A stretch of 30,079 bases of DNA from DAIOGN01 sp036745245 (GTDB lineage Bacteria > Zixibacteria > MSB-5A5 > JAUVRN01). The notes beneath the pieces are model-generated. The model did not search any database, was not told the DNA's origin, and saw nothing but the letters and a program-made list of their open reading frames with translations. Positions 7,582 through 13,681 of this stretch are shown piece by piece (the first letter of the stretch is position 1; each line of letters opens with the position of its first letter). Made by a program: the position numbers and the translations under genes. The stretch spans positions 1-30,079 of the forward strand of contig DAIOGN010000027.1 of assembly GCA_036745245.1 (NCBI GenBank), written 5' to 3'.

Positions 7582-8318
7582 TCGACCTGATCGGCATACG
7601 CAAATCGTTCGGCAAGGAGAGGGTGCTCGATGGTTGCACTCTGCACATCGGCAAGGGAGAGACCGTGGTGGTGATCGGCCGGTCGGGGACGGGCAAGTCG
7701 GTGCTCCTCAGGCACCTCACAGGACTGCTCTCGCCCGACGCTGGCCAGGTGATCGTGAACGGCGAAAACACGGGGGAGTTCGGAGCGGGCGAGTGGCGCG
7801 CTCTCCGCGAGCGGATCGGCATGCTCTTCCAGAACGCAGCCCTGTTCGACAGCATGCCCGTGTGGGAAAACGTGGGCCTCGGACTGCTCGAGCACACCAA
7901 GCTGTCGCGCGACGAAGTGTACGAAATCGCGAGCCGCAAGCTCGAGCTGGTGGACCTGCCAGACGTTCAGGAGAAGTACCCGGCCGAACTGTCTGGGGGC
8001 ATGAAAAAGCGGGTGGCACTGGCACGGGCCATTGCGCGCGACCCCGACATGATCTTCTACGACGAACCCACCACGGGACTCGATCCGATCACCGCCGAGG
8101 TGATCAACGAGCTCATCGTGCGCCTCCGCGACCATCTCAAGATCACGGCTGTGGCGGTAACCCACGACATGGCCTCGGCGCGCAAGATCGCCGACCGGAT
8201 TGTGCTGTTACACGACGGGAAGATTGTGGGGGAGGAGACGCCAGCGAACATCGACGCCACTTCCAACCCCTACATCCGGCAATTCATCCGAGGCGAAGCC
8301 CGCGGACCGATGGAATAG
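7578..8318 (+). CDS. mlaF: MlaF-type ABC transporter ATP-binding protein
   Basis: This is the cytoplasmic ATPase that powers the MlaE permease. The 246-residue protein has Walker A GRSGTGKS (residues 34-41), a Q-loop at FQNAALFDSMPVWENV, the ABC signature LSGGMKKR near residue 137 and Walker B/D-loop FYDEPTTGLDP near residue 160. The switch histidine is in AVTHDM. AALFDSMPVWENV and SGGMKKRVALARAI are typical of the MlaF/Ttg2A group rather than general importers. It is translationally coupled to mlaE. Its TAG stop is the first triplet of a perfect 33-bp inverted repeat (8316-8398), so transcription probably ends or is attenuated immediately after it. Confidence 0.93.
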   Translation: MIDLIGIRKSFGKERVLDGCTLHIGKGETVVVIGRSGTGKSVLLRHLTGLLSPDAGQVIVNGENTGEFGAGEWRALRERIGMLFQNAALFDSMPVWENVGLGLLEHTKLSRDEVYEIASRKLELVDLPDVQEKYPAELSGGMKKRVALARAIARDPDMIFYDEPTTGLDPITAEVINELIVRLRDHLKITAVAVTHDMASARKIADRIVLLHDGKIVGEETPANIDATSNPYIRQFIRGEARGPME

Positions 8319-8398
8319 GGTCAGACCCCAGTCGTCACTTTGCACACCCTCAAGAAAAGGCTGCTGGTGTGCAAAGTGACGACTGGGGTCTGACCCTA
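8316..8398. repeat. Perfect 33-bp inverted repeat (REP-like hairpin) at the mlaF stop
   Basis: The arms 8316-8348 and 8366-8398 are perfect reverse complements over 33 bases, around a 17-base loop (8349-8365). The outer ends are GGGTCAGACCCC and GGGGTCTGACCC, which are themselves nearly palindromic. The left arm starts on the mlaF stop codon and the right arm ends 4 bases before the stop of a convergent gene. The structure therefore sits between two gene ends and could block read-through in both directions, though it has no T-run. A stem of this length and perfection is beyond a usual intrinsic terminator. It resembles REP/MITE elements mobilised by RAYT-type transposases (inference). Confidence 0.9.
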
Positions 8399-8402
8399 GC
8401 TA

Positions 8403-8822
8403 CTAGCTATCGCGTTCGCGCGAAGATTCTTCCAGGCGAAGCAGTTCTTCGAACCAGGGTGTGACGCGCTCGTAGATGTGGCACACGCCGTCTTTGAAGT
8501 AGCCCACCGTGATGCGGCCCACCTCACCCACGTGCTGAGTCAGCAACTCAACGTCCACGGCAGGGCGCTTGTCGTAGTCGGAGTCGGAGGCGTTGCGCGC
8601 CCAGTCTAAGTCCTGGTCGCGCAGCTGGTCCCAGTCGAGGAAGAGCGTGGACACTTTCTCGGCTTTGGCGAGGTTGAGAAAGGTCTCCATCTCAGGCTGG
8701 CGGTGACGATTCCAGTAGAGAGTGGGGCCGCTGTAGGAGTGCGGGGCTCCCCAGAATATGAGAAACCCGTGCCGACCCGCGGCATCCAACAGTGACTTTC
8801 GTTCTTCTTCTAAAGTGAGCAT
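8403..8822 (-). CDS. Hypothetical protein flanked by inverted repeats
   Basis: I do not recognise this 139-residue protein. It is acidic and soluble-looking, with no signal peptide or membrane span. The sequence alternates predicted helix and strand and is rich in aromatics: FLIFWGAPHSYSGPTLYW, then TLFLDWDQLRDQDLDWARN, then VGRITVGYFKDGVCHIYE. The end is a Glu-rich helix (WFEELLRLEESSRERD). I chose the ATG at 8822 (MLTLEEER). A longer start at 8894 would place coding sequence inside the hairpin at 8880-8933 and has no better ribosome binding site. The gene is bracketed by a 33-bp inverted repeat on its 3' side and the 15-bp hairpin on its 5' side, so it could be a small cassette. The reading frame looks real (even composition, plausible fold), but the function is unknown. 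Confidence 0.6.
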   Translation of the reverse strand: MLTLEEERKSLLDAAGRHGFLIFWGAPHSYSGPTLYWNRHRQPEMETFLNLAKAEKVSTLFLDWDQLRDQDLDWARNASDSDYDKRPAVDVELLTQHVGEVGRITVGYFKDGVCHIYERVTPWFEELLRLEESSRERDS

Positions 8823-8879
8823 CCAGCCGTCGTTCCAGCCCTGTGGAGTATATGACAGGCCGCGGCGCGGGGGGCAAGG

Positions 8880-8933
8880 AAAAGGGGCCAGCACAAGTTC
8901 TGGATTTCTCCAAAAAGCGTGCTGGCCCCTTTT
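8880..8933. terminator. Bidirectional terminator-like hairpin downstream of glmS
   Basis: The arms 8880-8894 (AAAAGGGGCCAGCAC) and 8919-8933 pair perfectly over 15 bases, with a 24-base loop. The plus-strand arm is followed by a run of six T, and the minus-strand copy ends in four T. It lies 31 bases past the glmS stop on the minus strand, where a glmS terminator is expected. The long loop and the nearby CTCTGACCCC motif also allow a REP-like origin. Confidence 0.6.
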
Positions 8934-8949
8934 TTGAACCGAAAAAGTG

Positions 8950-8959
8950 CTCTGACCCC
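8950..8959 (+). repeat. CTCTGACCCC motif copy
   Basis: The 10-base word CTCTGACCCC occurs here just before the glmS stop, and again at 10947-10956 just beyond the glmS start. A related TCTGACCC ends the right arm of the inverted repeat at 8389-8396. These are probably fragments of one dispersed repeat family. Confidence 0.4.
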
Positions 8960-8964
8960 GGTTC

Positions 8965-10791
8965 CTACTCCACCGTCACACTCTTGGCGAGGTTTCGAGG
9001 CTGGTCCACGTCGCGGCCCCGCAGCACGGCCATGTGATAGGCGAACAACTGCAGGGGCAGAATCGACAGAAGCGGCGTGAGCGGACCCGGCACGTGCGGG
9101 ATCTCGATGCAGTGATCGGCCAGCCGGCAGGCGTACTCGTCACCCTCAGTGACGATCGCGATCACGCGCCCGCGGCGCGCCTTGATCTCCTGAATGTTGT
9201 TGATCACCTTTTCGTACACCGCGTCTTTCAGCGCCACCACCACCACCGGCATGTTCTCGTCGATGAGCGCGATGGGCCCGTGCTTCATCTCAGCGGCCGG
9301 ATAGCCCTCGGCGTGGATGTAGGAGATTTCCTTGAGTTTGAGCGCCCCCTCCAGGGCCACCGGGAAGTTGATGCCACGGCCCAGGTAGAGGAAGTTGTCG
9401 TGATGACAATAGGCTTCGGCGAGCTTGCGGATTTCCTCTGAGCGGTCCAGGATCCGCTGCGCCTTATCGGGGATGGAGTCGAGTTCGGAGAGGAAGGTGC
9501 GGCCCGCCTCCAGTGACATGCTGCGCTGTCGGCCCAACAAAAGAGTGATCAGCGCAAGCACGGTGATCTGCGACGTGAACGCCTTCGTGGACGCCACGCC
9601 GATCTCCGGCCCGGCGTGGATGTACACGCCCGCGTCGGTTTCACGCGCGATGGTGGACCCCACCACATTCACGATGCCCAGCACCGAGGCGCCCTTGAGC
9701 CTGGCCTCGCGCAGGGCCGCCAGGGTATCGGCGGTTTCGCCCGATTGGCTGATCCCCAGAACGATCGTCCCGTCCTGAATGATGGGCGACCGGTAGCGGA
9801 ACTCGCTGGCGTACTCCACTTCCACAGGGATGCGCGCCACTTCCTCCAGCAGGTACTCGCCGATCAGCCCGGCATGCCAGGACGTGCCGCAGGCCGTGAT
9901 GATCACGCGGTTCACACGCGACAGTTCTTCGAGTTTGCGCGCCACGCCGTTGAGGCGGGCCGTGCCCGAGTCGAGGTTGAGCCGGCCGCGAGTGGCCATG
10001 CGAATGGTGGAGGGCTGTTCGAAAATCTCCTTGAGCATGAAGTGCGGATAGCCGCCCTTCTCGATCTGCTCGAGCGACCAGGAGATCTCTTCCACCTTGG
10101 GGGTGACCTTGATGTTCTCGATGGTGGACACCGACACGCCTTCGGGCGTCACCAGGGCCAGCTCATGGTCTTTCAGATAGATCACCTGCTTGGTGTGCTG
10201 CAGGAGAGCGGACACGTCGGAGGCCACGAGGTTTTCGTGCTCGCCCGTGCCCACCACCAGGGGTGAGCCATTGCGAGCCACCACGATCTCATCCGGCGAA
10301 TCCTGCGAGAGCACGGCAATGCCGTACGTGCCTTCCACCTGGGACAGCGCCGTGCGCACCGCCTCCACCAGGTTGCCTTCGTAGTACTCTTCCACCAGGT
10401 GCGCCACCACCTCGGTGTCGGTGTCGGTGGTGAAGTTGTGGCCCTTCTTGGTGAGCAGCTCCCGCAGCGCGCGGAAGTTTTCGATGATACCGTTGTGCAC
10501 CACGGCGATTTTGCCCGTGCAGTCGGAATGGGGGTGGGCGTTGTTGTCGTTGGGTTCGCCGTGCGTGGCCCAGCGGGTGTGGGCGATGCCGCAGCTTGAG
10601 TCGAACGTACGGCCTGCCAGGTGCTTGTCGAGAGCACTGATCTTGCCGGCAGACTTCTCGTAGATGAGCCCGTGGGTTTCCTGGAGGGCGATCCCGGCCG
10701 AATCATAGCCGCGATACTCCAAACGCCGGAGGCCCTCCATGAGGATGGGGACGGCTTTACGGGGTCCTACATAGCCAACGATGCCACACAT
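8965..10791 (-). CDS. glmS: Glutamine-fructose-6-phosphate aminotransferase (isomerizing) GlmS
   Basis: GlmS makes glucosamine-6-phosphate from fructose-6-phosphate and glutamine, the first step toward UDP-GlcNAc for peptidoglycan and lipopolysaccharide. It has 608 residues, full length. The N-terminal glutaminase begins MCGIVGYVG with the nucleophile Cys2, followed by RLEYRGYDSAG, HTRWATHGEPN and HNGIIENF. Two SIS isomerase domains follow. The first holds ACGTSWHAG and GISQSGETADTLAAL, the second holds GRGINFPVALEGALKLKEISY and HAEGYPAAEMKHGPIALI. The C-terminus is LAKSVTVE, as usual. An AGAGGA lies upstream of the ATG. Transcription heads toward the hairpin at 8880-8933. The gene stands alone, and I see no glmS ribozyme core upstream. 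Confidence 0.98.
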   Translation of the reverse strand: MCGIVGYVGPRKAVPILMEGLRRLEYRGYDSAGIALQETHGLIYEKSAGKISALDKHLAGRTFDSSCGIAHTRWATHGEPNDNNAHPHSDCTGKIAVVHNGIIENFRALRELLTKKGHNFTTDTDTEVVAHLVEEYYEGNLVEAVRTALSQVEGTYGIAVLSQDSPDEIVVARNGSPLVVGTGEHENLVASDVSALLQHTKQVIYLKDHELALVTPEGVSVSTIENIKVTPKVEEISWSLEQIEKGGYPHFMLKEIFEQPSTIRMATRGRLNLDSGTARLNGVARKLEELSRVNRVIITACGTSWHAGLIGEYLLEEVARIPVEVEYASEFRYRSPIIQDGTIVLGISQSGETADTLAALREARLKGASVLGIVNVVGSTIARETDAGVYIHAGPEIGVASTKAFTSQITVLALITLLLGRQRSMSLEAGRTFLSELDSIPDKAQRILDRSEEIRKLAEAYCHHDNFLYLGRGINFPVALEGALKLKEISYIHAEGYPAAEMKHGPIALIDENMPVVVVALKDAVYEKVINNIQEIKARRGRVIAIVTEGDEYACRLADHCIEIPHVPGPLTPLLSILPLQLFAYHMAVLRGRDVDQPRNLAKSVTVE

Positions 10792-10975
10792 ACGGGATTC
10801 CTCTGCTGGATGTCGGGTGAATGTGACCGGCCAAAACCCGATGTACCTTTATATACGCAATCGGTTCGAATCAGCATAAAGTTTATCGCCGGCGGTCCGG
10901 AGCCAGGTTTAGGCTGGCTCGCGAGGAAGCACGTGGAGTAATTTGCCTCTGACCCCAATTGTTGCGGAGGTTTCT
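10792..10975. promoter_or_regulatory. Divergent glmS/GNAT intergenic region with small palindromes
   Basis: These 184 bases separate glmS (-) from the acetyltransferase (+), so both promoters probably lie here. The segment has locally high A+T with TTTATATAC (10849-10857). There is an 11-base palindrome ATAAAGTTTAT (10876-10886) and a 7-bp inverted repeat GAGCCAG/CTGGCTC (10900-10906 and 10914-10920). Either palindrome could be an operator. I could not assign a convincing -35/-10 pair. Confidence 0.35.
10947..10956 (+). repeat. Second CTCTGACCCC motif copy
   Basis: This is an exact repeat of the word at 8950-8959, located 20 bases before the acetyltransferase start. The two copies flank glmS in the same orientation. 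Confidence 0.4.
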
Positions 10976-11518
10976 GTGATTCTCGAAGGCGACACGGTGC
11001 GGCTGCGCCCGTTCGAAGAGCGTGATTTGGAGCACGTCATGGAGTGGGTGAACGATCCCGACGTCACCCGTACGCTCCTGGTGGGCCGCTATCCGATGAC
11101 TCGCACGATGGAAAAGGCCTGGCTCGACGAGCGGCTGAAGGGAGGCACTCAGGAAGTTGCTTTCGCCATCGAAACGAAGGCCGGCGCGTACCTGGGCGGG
11201 ATCAACTACTTCAGGATCATGTCCGTGGAACGGCACGCGGAGCTGGGCCTGGTGATCGGCCGCAAGGCAGAATGGGGCAAGGGCTACGCGCGCGAGGCCA
11301 TGTCGCTCTTCGTGGACTACGGATTTGAGCAGTTGAACTTCAACCTGATCTACCTCACGGTCCTGCCTCACAACCCTCGGGCGCACAAGATCTACGCCTC
11401 CCTGGGGTTCAGGGAGGAGGGCCGGCTCCGGCAGCGGATTTACAGGGACGGGGTCTACTCCGACCTGATCTCCATGTCTCTGCTTCGAGACGAGTGGCAG
11501 GCGATTCGGGGGCGCTGA
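10976..11518 (+). CDS. GNAT-family N-acetyltransferase (RimJ/RimL-like)
   Basis: This is a cytoplasmic acetyl-CoA-dependent N-acetyltransferase of 180 residues. I chose the GTG at 10976 because GGAGG lies five bases upstream. An in-frame TTG at 10943 has no such site. The start MILEGDTVRLRPFEERDLEHVMEW is the standard opening of the RimJ/RimL/SpeG-like GNAT group. The acetyl-CoA pyrophosphate loop lies in IGRKAEWGKGYAREAM, and the family's C-terminal signature is NPRAHKIYASLGFREEGRLR followed by DGVYSDLISMSLLRDEW. The acceptor cannot be told from sequence: a ribosomal protein N-terminus, a polyamine, an antibiotic or a nucleotide sugar are all possible. No operon partner is evident. Confidence 0.88.
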   Translation: MILEGDTVRLRPFEERDLEHVMEWVNDPDVTRTLLVGRYPMTRTMEKAWLDERLKGGTQEVAFAIETKAGAYLGGINYFRIMSVERHAELGLVIGRKAEWGKGYAREAMSLFVDYGFEQLNFNLIYLTVLPHNPRAHKIYASLGFREEGRLRQRIYRDGVYSDLISMSLLRDEWQAIRGR

Positions 11519-11712
11519 CCTATCCTATTGTCATCTAGCCACTTGCGCGAACCCGTTCGATTTTGCGATTTTTTCTGCCGAATAAGCAGGTAGAGTGTAT
11601 AAATTTAAATCCCGGCTGTAGGTAAACCGGATGAGCGAATCGTACTGACAAGTCCAACCGTCAAATCGAAATTCAACTGAACTTAGAATAGACCAATCCA
11701 CAAGGAGCCCAC
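11519..11712. promoter_or_regulatory. A+T-rich intergenic region, probable promoter for the cysteine-rich protein
   Basis: These 194 bases are clearly more A+T-rich than the flanks. A GTATAAATTTAAAT stretch (11597-11610) is the best candidate for a -10/UP-like element. Near the start, CGAAC-CC-GTTCG (11549-11560) is followed by T-rich sequence and may weakly terminate the acetyltransferase transcript. An AAGGAG lies five bases before the GTG at 11713. Confidence 0.35.
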
Positions 11713-12321
11713 GTGAAGAGCATGAAGAGTTTTCTGGGAGTTCTCGCGGTTCTCGTCCTGGTAGCCGGCGGTGTGTACGGCATCCAGAGCGTGAACGCCG
11801 GTGACAAGTGTTGCGCAGCCTCTGCTACCAAGGCCTCAGCCGACAAGGGCGAAGCCAAGGTAGAAGCCACCAACGCCACGGCTGCCACAGCCACGACCAC
11901 CACCGCCGGTGTCTGCGATTCCAAGACGGCAGCGGTTAACGCCGAGCACGCCGGTGCCCAGTGCACCTACAACGCCAAGACGGCCAGTGCCCAGTGCACG
12001 CCCAGCGCCAAGACCGCCGAAGGCGTCATGACCGCCGAAGCCACCATGGCCAAGCTGGCTCACTGTGGTATCGACTGTCGCACAGCCGACGCTTCCGTGC
12101 TGTCGGCCAAGCTGGCCAACAGCCAGTGCGGTTCGTACACGCAGGAGCAGTGGACGGCCATGATCAAGTCGGCTCAGGCGCTCGACGCCAAGCAGGCCGA
12201 TGCGATCTTCGCCAGCGCGACGTCCGAAAAGCCGTGTGTCGGCGACGCCTGCCCCATGAAGAAGGTGGCGATGGAGATGTCGGCTACGCAGAACGAAGAG
12301 AAGAAGGAATCCACCAACTAA
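11713..12321 (+). CDS. Cysteine-rich exported protein, unknown function
   Basis: I do not recognise this protein (202 residues). The GTG start at 11713 has a strong AAGGAG five bases upstream. A signal peptide or N-terminal anchor follows (KSFLGVLAVLVLVAGGVYGI), with likely processing near VNAG. The mature part has ten cysteines, including CC right after the signal, HCGIDC and PCVGDAC. It begins with a low-complexity Ala/Thr linker (TNATAATATTTTAG), then an imperfect tandem repeat (AQCTYNAKTAS / AQCTPSAKTAE). The second half is helical (AEATMAKLAHC..., SVLSAKLANSQC). The C-terminus is Lys/Glu-rich (NEEKKESTN). Paired cysteines in an exported protein suggest disulfides or metal binding (inference). 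A clear terminator follows, so it is likely a single-gene transcript and may be well expressed. Confidence 0.75.
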   Translation: MKSMKSFLGVLAVLVLVAGGVYGIQSVNAGDKCCAASATKASADKGEAKVEATNATAATATTTTAGVCDSKTAAVNAEHAGAQCTYNAKTASAQCTPSAKTAEGVMTAEATMAKLAHCGIDCRTADASVLSAKLANSQCGSYTQEQWTAMIKSAQALDAKQADAIFASATSEKPCVGDACPMKKVAMEMSATQNEEKKESTN

Positions 12322-12343
12322 GTACGGTGGGCTTGAGTCTTGA

Positions 12344-12368
12344 GGGCGGCCCTGAGCCGCCCTTTTTT
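12344..12368 (+). terminator. Intrinsic (rho-independent) terminator
   Basis: A 7-bp G+C stem GGGCGGC/GCCGCCC (12344-12350 and 12356-12362) with a 5-base loop is followed directly by six T (12363-12368). It lies 22 bases past the stop of the cysteine-rich protein and is the clearest terminator in the window. Confidence 0.92.
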
Positions 12369-12462
12369 GTGTGCACCACGGAGCCCCACTTAGCTCTGGA
12401 AGCTGGGGAGGCCGGGTGCTAGATTGTGGTTGAACGCGGAATCACCTGAGGAGATTTGCGAG

Positions 12463-12729
12463 ATGCGACGCAGAGGATTCTGGATCGGCTGGTTGATCAC
12501 AGTGAGCATGGTGATCGTCTCGGGCGTGGCCTTCGTGGAGACCGCACATCCCGTGTTGGCCGCTTCTCCGCGGCCGGGCACCATGGATTGCCCCACCGGA
12601 GCGAGCGGCGTGCCTTCCACCTGCGCCGAAGTTCATGCCACTGCGCTGGCCGCGGGAGAGATGAGCCGTGCGAACTACGAGCTCGCACAAAGTTTCGTGA
12701 CACTCGCGGCCCATCCGGCCACGCCGTAG
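12463..12729 (+). CDS. Small exported or membrane-anchored protein, unknown function
   Basis: This is an 88-residue protein. The ATG at 12463 has GAGGAG about 9 bases upstream. It opens with a basic n-region (MRRRGFWIGW) and a hydrophobic core (LITVSMVIVSGVAFVETA), giving a signal peptide or N-terminal anchor that probably ends near VLAAS. The mature ~55 residues contain two cysteines (MDCPTGASGVPSTCAEVH) and an amphipathic helix (SRANYELAQSFVTLAA). No family is recognised. It follows the terminator at 12344-12368, so it needs its own promoter, which I could not place. It ends one base before the convergent prmC stop. The size and two-cysteine exported pattern echo the preceding gene, but similarity is not evident. 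Confidence 0.6.
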   Translation: MRRRGFWIGWLITVSMVIVSGVAFVETAHPVLAASPRPGTMDCPTGASGVPSTCAEVHATALAAGEMSRANYELAQSFVTLAAHPATP

Positions 12730-12730
12730 T

Positions 12731-13624
12731 TCAAACTCTCTCTGCCGTCACCACTCGCGGGTGACCCTGATAGTCGGCCCGGTGCGTGATTTCCTTGAAT
12801 CCGGCCGTCGCGTGGATCAGCCCCAGCACGGGCGCCAGCTGTCCCGCTCCGATTTCCAGCAACAGATGTCCGCCCGGCCGGAGATGGTCAGGTGACTGGC
12901 GTATGGCCGGCTCCAGAAACTCCAGTCCGTCGGTGCCGGCGAAGAGTGCGGACGCGGGCTCCCAGTCCCGCACCTCTCTTTGAAGCACGGTCCGGTCCAC
13001 CGATGGAACATACGGGAGATTGGCCGCGATCAGATCGAAGGACTCCGACACCCCGGCAAACAAATCGGACTGCCGGAAATCGATCCGACTCACCACGTCG
13101 TGACGTGCCGCGTTGTGGCGCGCCAGATCGAGGGCGCCGGGGTAGAGATCGACGGCCACCACCGTTACGTTAGGAGCATTGACGGCTACGCTTACGCCGA
13201 TGCACCCTGAGCCTGTGCCCAGGTCGCAGATAGAAAAGGGGCTTCCGGCGGCTGCCTGCGCGAAGCGGAGTACGCCATCCACCAGAAGTTCCGTCTCCGG
13301 CCGCGGAATCAGCGCCCGACGGTCGCACGTGAACGGGAGTCCGTAGAATTCCGTCTCGCCTGCGATGTACTGTGTGGGTTCGCCGTGCCCTCGACGCGTG
13401 ACCATGGCTTCGAACTGGTGGACCGCCTCCGGCCCAACCGTGTGGCCGCCGTTTAAGTGAAGCTCCGCGCGCGAGAGCGTTAGTATGTGTCCGAGAAGGA
13501 ACTCGGCGTGAACGGCAGAATCTTCCACACCGGAGAGCTGGAGATAGTGCGAAGCGGCCTTCAACAACTCCAGGCGCGTTGTCCCCTGCGCCGTGAACTG
13601 CCGTGAGGGAGAGGGATCAGGCAT
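12731..13624 (-). CDS. prmC: Peptide chain release factor N5-glutamine methyltransferase PrmC
   Basis: This SAM-dependent enzyme methylates the Gln of the GGQ motif in release factors RF1/RF2. The 297-residue protein has the N-terminal helical substrate domain (residues ~15-90, RLELLKAASHYLQLSGVEDSAVHAE). The Rossmann methyltransferase domain follows with FTCDRRALIPRPETELLVD, motif I DLGTGSGCIGVSVAV and an acidic post-I strand VVAVDLYPGALDLARHN. The catalytic motif, usually NPPY, reads NLPY here (AANLPYVPS). NLPY is an allowed variant in this family, so activity is probably kept. prfA, its usual neighbour, is not present. It is the last gene of the long minus-strand block, 57 bases after the nucleotidyltransferase gene. 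The start at 13624 lacks a strong Shine-Dalgarno, so a later start is possible. Confidence 0.93.
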   Translation of the reverse strand: MPDPSPSRQFTAQGTTRLELLKAASHYLQLSGVEDSAVHAEFLLGHILTLSRAELHLNGGHTVGPEAVHQFEAMVTRRGHGEPTQYIAGETEFYGLPFTCDRRALIPRPETELLVDGVLRFAQAAAGSPFSICDLGTGSGCIGVSVAVNAPNVTVVAVDLYPGALDLARHNAARHDVVSRIDFRQSDLFAGVSESFDLIAANLPYVPSVDRTVLQREVRDWEPASALFAGTDGLEFLEPAIRQSPDHLRPGGHLLLEIGAGQLAPVLGLIHATAGFKEITHRADYQGHPRVVTAERV

Positions 13625-13681
13625 ACGAACCGCGCACGCGAAACCCGGAGGCCGACCGGCGGTCCGGCACCATGAAGCGAA

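Noticed and set aside
10792..10942. glmS ribozyme upstream of glmS
   Set aside because: The leader is short and shows neither the conserved core nor the pseudoknot strands of the ribozyme.
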